Source of the DNA: Candidatus Bathyarchaeota archaeon
GTDB lineage: Archaea; Thermoproteota; Bathyarchaeia; Bathyarchaeales; Bathycorpusculaceae
Length of the DNA stretch: 14,446 nucleotides
Assembly: GCA_030589055.1 (NCBI GenBank)
Contig: JAUUWK010000012.1
Coordinates: 1 to 14,446 of the forward strand
Direction of reading: 5' to 3'
Positions 6,463 through 13,853 of the stretch are shown here, piece after piece. The notes under the pieces were generated by a model, which had not been told where the DNA came from, made no database searches, and was given only the letters and a program-made list of their open reading frames with translations. Position numbers and translations under genes: made by a program. The stretch's first letter is position 1, and each line of letters starts with the position of its first letter.

Positions 6463-6568
6463 GCCGGGGTCTCCTAGTCCGGTAGGGAGCAGGCCTGGAG
6501 ACTGTTAAAAGCCTAACAGCCTGTGGCCTCTCGGGGCCGCGTGGGTTCGAATCCCATTCCCGGCGCCA
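6463..6568 (+). tRNA. tRNA-Ser(GGA) with a 17-nt intron and encoded CCA
   Basis: The acceptor stem is GCCGGGG (6463-6469) with TCCCGGC (6558-6564, one G-U), discriminator G6565, and CCA encoded at 6566-6568. The D arm is TCCT/GGGA around a loop with GG. The anticodon stem is CAGGC (6490-6494) with GCCTG (6519-6523). The loop CTGGAGA after intron removal gives anticodon GGA (6497-6499). The long variable arm (GGCC 6525-6528 with GGCC 6535-6538) and the G discriminator are serine identity features. The T arm is GTGGG-TTCGAAT-CCCAT (6541-6557). The mature length of 89 nt with CCA fits tRNA-Ser. The gene lies 27 nt after the methyltransferase stop, and its CCA ends three bases before the stop codon of the convergent radical SAM gene. 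Confidence 0.95.
6501..6517 (+). other. 17-nt intron in tRNA-Ser(GGA) at position 37/38
   Basis: Seventeen extra bases lie between anticodon-loop nucleotide 37 (G6500) and 38 (A6518), the canonical archaeal position. A one-base shift (6502-6518) gives the same mature tRNA because both sides begin with A. The fold is a relaxed BHB: the 5' bulge AG^A (6499-6501) is regular, but the central helix has only G6497-C6513 and G6498-C6512. Its 3' side is a larger loop, and the inner stem is only C6502-G6511 and T6503-A6510. AGCCT is repeated at 6510-6514 and 6518-6522, so the intron carries a decoy of the anticodon-stem 3' strand. Confidence 0.75.
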
Positions 6569-6571
6569 AAA

Positions 6572-7594
6572 TCAATAGTTGAAAAGCATTCCTAAAATAG
6601 GAAAGTTAAGATTGATTTCTTTTAGGATCAATGAAGGACTTTTCAGGTATGCAATGTATGATGGTTCTCTGAAGCAGTCTATCAGACACTGGTTGCATGC
6701 GACGTTTTTAGGAAAGCTGGGTTTTGCATTTGATCCTGTTAATTCTAATATGTTGAACAACTTGGTTTTTGTGAAGCATGGATAGATGTCGCCAAACCAG
6801 TCGATGTAGAAGACGTATTCTCCGCATTTGCATGGGTATTTTGTGGGTTTTTTGTCGTGGAATCTGACGATTTCTTCTAGATAGGTCGCAGTATTAGCGA
6901 TTTTGTATCCTCGTTTCTTAAGCGTAAGCAATTTCCGGGCAATTGCTTGGAAACTGCTGGGAGAATGCATCGTGATTCGATTTCCAAGTTGATAGGTGTT
7001 TACATTGGTTTCTGCGGGATAGCAGAGGGCGAAGGGGACTTCCAGAGTGTTGTTAACGCACTCTACCATATCTTCGATGTTTTCTTCAGTAATGTGTAGT
7101 CCCAGATATGTCAAAGCGTAAACTCCCATTTTCAGCTTCCTTGCAAGTTTGATGGTTTTTTTCTGTCTTTGGAGGATGCCTTTGAATCCTCTTACTCTGT
7201 CACAGATTGAGGGTTCCCATGAATCCAAAGACACTGAAAGCGTATGCAATCCCACTTTATGGAGAGCCTTGAGAGTCTTTTCAGGGATGGTTCCGTTTGT
7301 AGTTAACGATGTGAGAAGCCCGCGCTTGACAGCATACTCTATAATATCACTCAACTTAGGATGAAGACTTGGTTCGCCTCCTGTGAAATAGACGACTAAG
7401 AATTTGTTCTTTGCCATGAAATCCAGAATGCGGATCGTCTTATGGAAGTCTATATCCAAGGGTTTGCTTAAGTAGATGTCACACATTTCGCATCTGCAAT
7501 TACATCTGGAAGTAATTGCGAAGATGCCGATTCTTCGATAACCTCTAAGGAATCTTGCTGCAATGGTTCCAGCGTGCTCTCGCGACAGTCTCAA
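6572..7594 (-). CDS. Radical SAM protein with SPASM-like Cys-rich C-terminus
   Basis: Radical SAM enzyme: CNCRCEMC holds the C-x3-C-x2-C ligands Cys31, Cys35 and Cys38 for the SAM-binding [4Fe-4S] cluster. TGGEPSLHP (71-79) is the SAM-contact motif, and TTNGT (98-102) and LSVSLDS (119-125) are core barrel strands. The C-terminal region has Cys255, Cys257, Cys273 (in YIDWFGDIYPC), Cys300, Cys303 and Cys307. This resembles a SPASM/twitch region binding one or more auxiliary clusters. Such proteins modify peptides, cofactors or other substrates; no precursor peptide or pathway partner is encoded nearby, so the reaction is unknown. The length is 340 residues. The TTG at 7594 is preceded by GGGAGGAG at very short spacing; no upstream ATG keeps the frame. 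The gene ends three bases from the convergent tRNA-Ser. Confidence 0.88.
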   Translation of the reverse strand: MRLSREHAGTIAARFLRGYRRIGIFAITSRCNCRCEMCDIYLSKPLDIDFHKTIRILDFMAKNKFLVVYFTGGEPSLHPKLSDIIEYAVKRGLLTSLTTNGTIPEKTLKALHKVGLHTLSVSLDSWEPSICDRVRGFKGILQRQKKTIKLARKLKMGVYALTYLGLHITEENIEDMVECVNNTLEVPFALCYPAETNVNTYQLGNRITMHSPSSFQAIARKLLTLKKRGYKIANTATYLEEIVRFHDKKPTKYPCKCGEYVFYIDWFGDIYPCFTKTKLFNILELTGSNAKPSFPKNVACNQCLIDCFREPSYIAYLKSPSLILKEINLNFPILGMLFNY

Positions 7595-7708
7595 CTCCTC
7601 CCGAATTTATATACAGTCCGAATAATAAGCCTGAGCGACTCTTATAGAAGAAGAAAATAATTCACCACAACTATATTAAATTTCATCAGCGCACTAATGT
7701 CTTAAAGC

Positions 7709-7879
7709 GTGTACCCAAGCGAGTTACCTTTGAAAAGAAGGAAGAATGTAACATGCCCTTATTATGAAAAACATGTCCTAGAAGTTCCTTGGCAACCATA
7801 CTTACAGATCCAGAAACAGACAAAATCAGGATTAATTAGCTTCAGACCTTTGGAAAGAAATTTTAACACCAGTTTCTAA
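7709..7879 (+). CDS. Possible 56-residue protein, unrecognised
   Basis: In the gene-poor 7595-7890 stretch a GTG at 7709 opens a 56-codon frame, with an in-frame stop just upstream and a TATA-like CTATATTAAAT at about 7670-7680, some 33 nt before it. The product (starting MYPSELPLKRRKNVTCPYYE) is basic and contains CPYY followed by EKHVLEVPWQPYLQIQ. A zinc-ribbon half-knuckle would normally read CPYC, so this may be a zinc-binding protein that lost its partner cysteines, or an unrelated small protein. It ends 11 nt before the M14 gene. Coding is uncertain. Confidence 0.35.
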   Translation: MYPSELPLKRRKNVTCPYYEKHVLEVPWQPYLQIQKQTKSGLISFRPLERNFNTSF

Positions 7880-7890
7880 TTAAAAACTCA

Positions 7891-8751
7891 ATGTCCAGAT
7901 TTCACTCTTATCGCCAACTCACCAATTTTTTAGATCATTTGCGAAATCTTGGAGCTAGGATATCTTCAATCGGTAAGTCAAGGCTAGGAAGAGAAATTCA
8001 TCTAGTGACAATAGGAAAAGGCCATAAACGAGCTTTAATCGTGTGCAGGCAGCATGGAAACGAGCCTACATCAACAGAAGCAATGATGGAATACGCTGAA
8101 GAATTATTTCGCAGAGAAGATTTAATGGAAAAAACTATTGTTTCTATCATTCCTATGGCAAACCCTGACGGCGCAGAGTTCTACAGAAAGGTATGCGAGA
8201 AAGGAAGGGCTTCAATACGATCCTCATACATAGCCCGTTCAGTTAAGCCTTTCAGAGGAGATATGAATCGAGACCACAAAAAGAAGAAATTTCCAGAAGC
8301 AAGAGCCATTGCTAAAGCAGTTGAAGAAACAAAACCCAACTTGATACTGGACCTGCATAACTTCTTCCCAAACTACGAATATACTATCTTGAGAAGACCT
8401 GTTCATGACTTTTGTCCAGCAATCTCCACAAACGCGAAAATCAAGCCTGAAACAATGAGGATGAACTACAAGATTTGCAGGATAGCGAGTGAAGCAGTTG
8501 AAAGAGCAGGAGGGAACCCGGCAGAAATAAACGGATTATGGCCCTCATTTTATGGTCGTTTATTAATGCCTAGTGAAAAAGTTTTGGATACGTACTATTC
8601 AATGAATTACGATATTCCATCGGCGACCTTCGAAACTGTTGGCGGCTTTAACCTGTGTTCGAGAAGGATGGAGAAAGGTAAAAGACTACACAAGGCTTCA
8701 ACCTCTGCAGTTATAGAACAGCTAGCAGAAGATCTTGTGTGTTGTGAATAG
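7891..8751 (+). CDS. M14 family zinc carboxypeptidase-like protein
   Basis: Zinc-dependent hydrolase of the M14 (carboxypeptidase A/succinylglutamate desuccinylase) superfamily, 286 residues. The zinc ligands are visible: His55 and Glu58 in QHGNEPT, and His156 in LILDLHNF. NPDG (91-94) and GDMNRDH (123-129, with the substrate-carboxylate Asn126-Arg127 pair) are family blocks. Glu248 in ATFETVGG is the likely catalytic base. There is no signal peptide, so it probably acts in the cytoplasm. Substrate is unknown: a C-terminal or isopeptide amino-acid bond, or an N-acyl amino acid. The ATG at 7891 has no Shine-Dalgarno, and an AATTTTAA element lies about 28 nt upstream, which fits leaderless transcription. 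It stands alone and converges with the pyrophosphatase gene. Confidence 0.88.
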   Translation: MSRFHSYRQLTNFLDHLRNLGARISSIGKSRLGREIHLVTIGKGHKRALIVCRQHGNEPTSTEAMMEYAEELFRREDLMEKTIVSIIPMANPDGAEFYRKVCEKGRASIRSSYIARSVKPFRGDMNRDHKKKKFPEARAIAKAVEETKPNLILDLHNFFPNYEYTILRRPVHDFCPAISTNAKIKPETMRMNYKICRIASEAVERAGGNPAEINGLWPSFYGRLLMPSEKVLDTYYSMNYDIPSATFETVGGFNLCSRRMEKGKRLHKASTSAVIEQLAEDLVCCE

Positions 8752-8803
8752 ATTTGAGATAAGCTTTGTCGACACAAACATATTGGTACTGGATGATGAG
8801 AGG

Positions 8804-8836
8804 CTAGCAGATGCATTTATCATGCTAGGCCTAGCA
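8804..8836. terminator. Palindromic region between convergent genes, possible bidirectional terminator
   Basis: CTAGCA (8804-8809) pairs with TGCTAG (8823-8828), and TGCTAGGCCTAGCA (8823-8836) is itself a perfect 14-bp palindrome at the 3' end of the hppA coding region. The stems are mutually exclusive. The site lies where M14 and hppA transcripts meet. It lacks a long T run on either strand, so a terminator role is only suggested. Confidence 0.3.
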
Positions 8837-10907
8837 ATTTCAGCAGATTGTTTTGTGCGATTAAGGCGGCGAAGAGAGAGGCAACTAGAGACATGACGCA
8901 GATTAGGGTGTTAAGGGAAGGCCCGGCTGTATCCTTGAATGGATCGCCAACCGTGTCTCCCACAACTGCAGCTTTATGCGCCTCTGAACCTTTACCGCCA
9001 AAGGCTCCCGCCTCGATGTATTTTTTGGCATTGTCCCAGAGACCTCCAGCATTAGACATTAATAGAGCAAAAAGCAAACCAGAGAATATGCTGCCTGCCA
9101 GGTATCCGCCTAAAGCTTCTATGCCTCCAAGAAATCCGACAGCCAGTGTGGCAACTATTGCAAGGATGCTTGCTGGTAAGAGTTCTTTTAAGGCTCCAAC
9201 TGTTGCTATGTCAACACACCGGGCATAGTCAGGTTTTACGCCCTCTTTTCCCTCTTTTAACCCTGGAATCTCTCGGAATTGACGTCTAATCTCTGCGATC
9301 ATTCTGTGAGCATTTTTTCCGACACCTAACATCAGCATTGCAGAGAACACTGGTGGAATAGCAAGGCCGATAAAGGCGCCAAGTAAGACCACTGGGTTCA
9401 TCAAGTTGAAGTCAACAGTGAGACTAGGGTTATTGTACATTTCACGGAGTACTTGTTCAGCTATCTGTTTAAATGCGGCAAGCAAGGCAAGCACTGTTAA
9501 TCCTGCAGCACCTATCGCAAAGCCTTTCGTTATAGCTTTGGCGGTGTTGCCTGCTGCATCAAGCTTATCTGTTATAGCTATTACTTCTTCCCCAAGTCCA
9601 GCCTGTTCAGCTACGCCCTTTGCGTTGTCTACTATCGGTCCATATGCATCACTTGCAACTATCATTCCAACGATTGATAACATTCCCATAGCGGCCATTC
9701 CAACGCCGAAAACAGCGTATCCTTCTCCTATGGGGTCACACAGGAAATATGCAACTGCAGCTGCTATGCCTATTCCTACCAGCGGCGGGAAGACACTGTG
9801 CAACCCGTATGAGAAGCCAGTTATGATGTTTAGGGCAGTTCCGCTCTTGCATGTTTCCGCCGTTTTTATAACGGGCATACGATCTATAGATGTGTAATAG
9901 TCTGAGGTTATACCTATAATGACTCCAGCTATCAATCCGACCAGCGTGGCTCCCCATATTCTGAGGTCAACTTCGAGGTAAGAAAGCATGAAGTAAGCAA
10001 CCACTGCGAAGATTACACATGTTAGGTAAGTTCCCATGTTTAGGGCTCGTCCAGGATTACCCTTTTTTCCCACTCTTACAATTGCTACGCCTATGAGGGA
10101 CGCTATAGCTCCTAAACCGGCTAAGATTAATGGAATTTCCACTTGTCCTAATATTTGCCCAAGTATCATCACCGCAACAATGCTGGCTATGTAAGAGTCG
10201 GCTAAGTCCGCGCCCATTCCGGCAACATCACCCACGTTGTCACCTACATTATCAGCTATGACTGCTGGGTTTCGAGGGTCATCTTCGGGAATGCCAAGTT
10301 CCACCTTTCCGACTAGGTCAGCGCTTATGTCTGCAGTTTTTGTATATATGCCTCCGCCTGCTTTTGCAAAAAGTGCCAGTGCGCTCGCACCGAAACTGAA
10401 GGCTAAGACTACCTGAACGTCGCGTGTGATAGCGTAAACTACGCTTAGTCCAAGCAACGAAAAACCTACAACTGATAACCCCATAACTGCTCCTCCTCTG
10501 AAACCAATTGTAAAGGCCTTGTTTAGACCTTCTCTAGCTCCGTTCGCTGCTTTCGCATTCGCTCTTGTTGCAACATCCATGCCGAAGAATCCAGCTGAAG
10601 CTGAACAAAAGGCCCCAAATATATATGCTATTGATCTACTCAGGTTCTGTGTCAAATTGTTGCTTGTCCATATCGGTTCTGGGAGGAAAATTCCTAGTAG
10701 AATAGCCACTGCGAAAACGAAAACTGCTAGGATCGTGTATTCTCGTCTCAGAAAGGCGTTGGCTCCTTCTCTTATTGCAGAAGAAATCTCTTGCATTTTT
10801 TTTGTGCCGCTGTCTTGTTTGTTTATGTAATGGTAAAGGTAAAGCCCCATGAGGATTGAGATTAGGGCGGATATTGGTGCTATGAACCATGGTTCAAACA
10901 AGTTCAT
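8820..10907 (-). CDS. hppA: Membrane-bound proton-pumping pyrophosphatase, K+-independent type
   Basis: Integral membrane pyrophosphatase: hydrolyses PPi in the cytoplasm and pumps ions outward. The 695 residues with about 16 hydrophobic helices are the normal size. Substrate and Mg-binding motifs are intact: YTKTADISADLVGKVE (188-203), EDDPRNPAVIADNVGDNVGD (208-227), and the C-terminal SNAGGLWDNAKKYIE (618-632) and GDTVGDPFKDTAGPSLN (650-666). In GNTAKAITKGFAIG the residues Lys457 and Thr460 occupy the positions that are Ala and Gly in K+-dependent enzymes. This predicts a K+-independent H+ pump. One odd point: the ion-gate Glu of the usual DLFE[ST]Y is Asp237 (DLADSY). The ATG has a GGAGA Shine-Dalgarno about nine bases upstream and a TATA box further up. 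It diverges from the Ca2+-ATPase gene. Confidence 0.97.
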   Translation of the reverse strand: MNLFEPWFIAPISALISILMGLYLYHYINKQDSGTKKMQEISSAIREGANAFLRREYTILAVFVFAVAILLGIFLPEPIWTSNNLTQNLSRSIAYIFGAFCSASAGFFGMDVATRANAKAANGAREGLNKAFTIGFRGGAVMGLSVVGFSLLGLSVVYAITRDVQVVLAFSFGASALALFAKAGGGIYTKTADISADLVGKVELGIPEDDPRNPAVIADNVGDNVGDVAGMGADLADSYIASIVAVMILGQILGQVEIPLILAGLGAIASLIGVAIVRVGKKGNPGRALNMGTYLTCVIFAVVAYFMLSYLEVDLRIWGATLVGLIAGVIIGITSDYYTSIDRMPVIKTAETCKSGTALNIITGFSYGLHSVFPPLVGIGIAAAVAYFLCDPIGEGYAVFGVGMAAMGMLSIVGMIVASDAYGPIVDNAKGVAEQAGLGEEVIAITDKLDAAGNTAKAITKGFAIGAAGLTVLALLAAFKQIAEQVLREMYNNPSLTVDFNLMNPVVLLGAFIGLAIPPVFSAMLMLGVGKNAHRMIAEIRRQFREIPGLKEGKEGVKPDYARCVDIATVGALKELLPASILAIVATLAVGFLGGIEALGGYLAGSIFSGLLFALLMSNAGGLWDNAKKYIEAGAFGGKGSEAHKAAVVGDTVGDPFKDTAGPSLNTLICVMSLVASLFAALIAQNNLLKLLGLA

Positions 10908-10974
10908 TTGATTCTTCTCCTTTCACTGTTGTGTGTTTTCTTTGTTAAAGACTTGTAGATGTTTCATGAACTCT

Positions 10975-10982
10975 TTTATAAA
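10975..10982 (-). promoter_or_regulatory. TATA box of hppA
   Basis: Minus-strand TTTATAAA, about 70 nt upstream of the hppA ATG. It predicts a leader of about 45-50 nt that includes AAAGGAGA before the start codon. The element is palindromic but is too far from the plus-strand gene to serve it. Confidence 0.5.
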
Positions 10983-11033
10983 CTTAATTGATCACATAAT
11001 GATAGAGCAAGGAAAAGAATAAAAGAGCATGCT

Positions 11034-11042
11034 GTTTAAATA
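11034..11042 (+). promoter_or_regulatory. TATA box of the Ca2+-ATPase gene
   Basis: GTTTAAATA lies about 40 nt before the ATG at 11078. The predicted start of transcription, about 11063, would leave a leader of about 15 nt consisting mostly of the Shine-Dalgarno AGAGGTGA. Confidence 0.45.
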
Positions 11043-11077
11043 TCCAACTTATGTCTTGAGCGAGAGAGGTGAAGGCA

Positions 11078-13780
11078 ATGTCAAAACCGTGGCACAGCAT
11101 GGAAATCAAGGAAGTTATGCGTGCATTAAACGTCACGATGAATGGTTTAAGCTCAGAAGAAGTGCAGAGACGTTTACAAGAGTTCGGACCCAACGAGCTA
11201 AAAAAGGAAAAGCGAAAGTCGCCGTTCAAACTCTTTCTTGAACAGTTTACAGATATATTGATTATAATATTGTTAATTGCCACAGCGCTCTCTTTTGCCG
11301 TAGGAGAAGCCTACGATGGGATAGTTATAATCGCGATAGTCATGGCCTGCGCAGTCTTAGGTTTCACCCAGGAATATAAGGCGGAAAAAGCCTTAGAAGC
11401 TCTAAAAAAGATGACTGCGCCAACAGCTACGGTTTTACGTGACGGAAAAGAATTGGAGCTTCAAACCCGTGATGTTGTGCCTGGTGACGTTATCTTATTA
11501 TATACTGGAGATAAAGTGCCCGCGGATGCCAGGCTCATTGAAGCTATAAACATGAAAACAGATGAAGCTCCATTGACTGGTGAATCGACTCCTGTTAACA
11601 AAAATGTTAAGCCTTTACCTGAGGAAACCATAGTTTCTGATAGACGCAATGTAGTGTTTACCGGCACAGTTGTTGTTTATGGAAGAGGAAAAGCAGTTGT
11701 CACATCAACCAGCATGGACACCGAGTTTGGAAAGATCGCTAGAATGGTTCAAGTAACAGAAGAGGAAGAGACACCGCTTGAGAAAAGAATGGGTCATGTT
11801 GGGAAATGGATTGGATTTTTGTCGATAGCTGTTTGTGCAGTTGTGGCGATTTTTGGTATTTATAAAGGACGTGGAATTCTCGATATGGTTTTGTGGGCAA
11901 TCAGCCTTGCTGTAGCTGCTGTTCCAGAAGCGTTGCCAGCGGTTGTAACGGGTGCGCTCGCAGTAGGCATGTACAGAATGGCGAGAGAAAACTGCATAGT
12001 TAGACGGCTTCCAGCGGTTGAAACTCTGGGTTGTACAAGTGTCGTGTGCTCAGACAAAACCGGAACAATGACGAAGGGCGAAATGACCGTGCAAAGAATC
12101 TACGTAAACGACAAAGCTTTGAAGGTCACGGGCGTCGGCTACGAACCGCAAGGAGAATTCCTCTTTGAAGACGAAAAACTTGATCCAACCAAAGAAAAAG
12201 AGCTTTACACACTCTTAAAAGCTGCTACTTTATGCAACGATGCAAAGCTGGAGAAGGAAGAGGGAAAATGGATTGTGAAAGGAGACCCAACAGAAGGAGC
12301 ACTAGTTGTTGCTGCTGCCAAAGCGGGTTTATGGAAGGAAGAAATTGAAAAAGAAGAACCACGAATAAACGAAATTCCATTTTCTTCTGAAAGAAAACGC
12401 ATGAGTACAATTCACGACTTATCACGTGGAGACAAAATAGTCTACATGAAGGGCGCCCCCGAAATCGTTCTTGAAAGGTGTACAAAAATCTACACTAACG
12501 GAAAGACACATAAACTAACTGATGAAAAACGCAAGCAACTATTGTCAGTAAACGAGGCTATGGCAATCCAAGCGTTAAGAAATCTCGGCTTTGCATACAA
12601 GGATTTGCCTGATTCAGCAAGTTCATTTGATGAGGAAAATGAAAAAGGCTTTGTTTTTCTTGGCGTAATGGGGATGATTGACCCTCCACGGGAAGAAGTT
12701 AAAGACGCTATTTACATGTGTAACAAAGCCGGGATCAAAGTTGTTATGGTTACTGGTGACCACAGACTAACAGCCGTGGCAGTGGCCAAAGCATTGAATT
12801 TGGTGGGTGAAAACAAAGAAGAAGAAGGCAGGGTGCTAACTGGAGCAGAATTGGACCGGCTCAGCGATGAAGAATTTGAGAAAGTCGTTGGAGAACTTGT
12901 GATTTATGCAAGGGTTTCACCGGAACACAAGGTTCGAATAGTAAAGGCTCTGAGGAGAAAGGGCTACATTTGCGCCATGACAGGCGACGGGGTAAATGAT
13001 GCACCTGCCTTAAAGATGGCTGACATAGGCGTGGCGATGGGGATAACTGGAACGGAAGTTACAAAGGAAGCGTCAGACATGGTTTTGGCAGATGATAACT
13101 TTGCAACAATCATTAAAGCAGTTAAAGAAGGACGCGAAATCTATGACAACATCAAGAAATACTTGACTTATCTACTCCGCTGTAACATAATGGAAATCCT
13201 CGTTTTGTTTTTCGCGATGATGTTAAGCGGTGAATCAGAGTCAGCCATAGCTTTAACAACAATACAACTCCTTTGGGTAAATCTGACAACAGATGGGTTA
13301 CCAGCCATAGCCTTAGGTGTGGATCCAGGCGATCCAGATCTGATGGAGAGAAAACCAAGAGATCCAAGCGAAAGCATTTTCACACGAGATGTGAAAGCGT
13401 ACTTATTTGCAGTTCCGGTGTTGATGACGGTGCTTCTCTTAGGTGGATACTTCTACACTTTGGAGACTTATGGTTTGTTAGAGGCTAGAACACAGCTCTT
13501 TACCGCGCTGGTCTTGATGGAACTGGCAAACGCTGTAAATGCACGTTCACTCAAATACACAGTCTTTAAGGTAGGTGTGTTCAAGAACAAGTTCCTTTGG
13601 TATGCAATCCTTTCTTCATTTGGATTACAGCTGATGGTGCTTTACATACCGGTATTTCACGGCATATTTGACGTAACATATCCAACCGTATTTGACTGGA
13701 CCATAGCAATCGTCTTCACTTTGATAGTGTTCTTCAGCATAGAAATAGTTAAACATGTAGTCAGCAGAAGAAGAACGTGA
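11078..13780 (+). CDS. P-type Ca2+-transporting ATPase (type IIA, SERCA-like)
   Basis: ATP-driven cation pump of the P2A class, exporting Ca2+ from the cytoplasm. In the 900-residue form the hallmarks are LTGES (166-170, dephosphorylation loop), DKTGT with phosphorylated Asp326, KGAPE (458-462, nucleotide site), MVTGDH (about 557-562) and TGDGVNDAPAL (635-645). Cation ligands match both SERCA sites by alignment: Glu284 in the M4 motif PEALP (SERCA Glu309), Asn703 and Glu706 in M5 (768, 771), Asn735, Thr738 and Asp739 in M6 (796, 799, 800) and Glu815 in M8 (908). M4 has PEALP where SERCA has PEGLP. An N-terminal cation-ATPase domain (about 5-70) and ten helices are present. ATG 11078 is preceded by GAGGTGA; the GTG at 11069 would overlap that site. 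It diverges from hppA. Confidence 0.95.
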   Translation: MSKPWHSMEIKEVMRALNVTMNGLSSEEVQRRLQEFGPNELKKEKRKSPFKLFLEQFTDILIIILLIATALSFAVGEAYDGIVIIAIVMACAVLGFTQEYKAEKALEALKKMTAPTATVLRDGKELELQTRDVVPGDVILLYTGDKVPADARLIEAINMKTDEAPLTGESTPVNKNVKPLPEETIVSDRRNVVFTGTVVVYGRGKAVVTSTSMDTEFGKIARMVQVTEEEETPLEKRMGHVGKWIGFLSIAVCAVVAIFGIYKGRGILDMVLWAISLAVAAVPEALPAVVTGALAVGMYRMARENCIVRRLPAVETLGCTSVVCSDKTGTMTKGEMTVQRIYVNDKALKVTGVGYEPQGEFLFEDEKLDPTKEKELYTLLKAATLCNDAKLEKEEGKWIVKGDPTEGALVVAAAKAGLWKEEIEKEEPRINEIPFSSERKRMSTIHDLSRGDKIVYMKGAPEIVLERCTKIYTNGKTHKLTDEKRKQLLSVNEAMAIQALRNLGFAYKDLPDSASSFDEENEKGFVFLGVMGMIDPPREEVKDAIYMCNKAGIKVVMVTGDHRLTAVAVAKALNLVGENKEEEGRVLTGAELDRLSDEEFEKVVGELVIYARVSPEHKVRIVKALRRKGYICAMTGDGVNDAPALKMADIGVAMGITGTEVTKEASDMVLADDNFATIIKAVKEGREIYDNIKKYLTYLLRCNIMEILVLFFAMMLSGESESAIALTTIQLLWVNLTTDGLPAIALGVDPGDPDLMERKPRDPSESIFTRDVKAYLFAVPVLMTVLLLGGYFYTLETYGLLEARTQLFTALVLMELANAVNARSLKYTVFKVGVFKNKFLWYAILSSFGLQLMVLYIPVFHGIFDVTYPTVFDWTIAIVFTLIVFFSIEIVKHVVSRRRT

Positions 13781-13790
13781 TTTTCGCGGA

Positions 13791-13800
13791 AAACTTATAT
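13791..13800 (+). promoter_or_regulatory. TATA box of the acetate-type transporter gene
   Basis: AAACTTATAT, directly after a purine-rich CGGA, lies 11-20 nt after the Ca2+-ATPase stop. A start of transcription near 13822 would give a short leader ending in AGGTGG. The transporter therefore probably has its own promoter. Confidence 0.5.
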
Positions 13801-13853
13801 CCTATACGTTACGAAGAGAGGTTTCCAAACGTGAAGCAAGGTGGATTATGTAT

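Noticed and set aside
8793..8815. ATGATGA resembling a C box of a C/D sRNA between M14 and hppA.
   Set aside because: No CTGA D or D' box is found at suitable distance, and no terminal stem pairs.
8848..9897. Long plus-strand ORFs within hppA.
   Set aside because: Antisense shadows of the strongly conserved pyrophosphatase; their Ala/Pro/Ser-rich translations match no family.
11029..11241. 70-residue ORF overlapping the start of the Ca2+-ATPase in another frame.
   Set aside because: Out-of-frame reading of the ATPase N-terminus with no independent signals.
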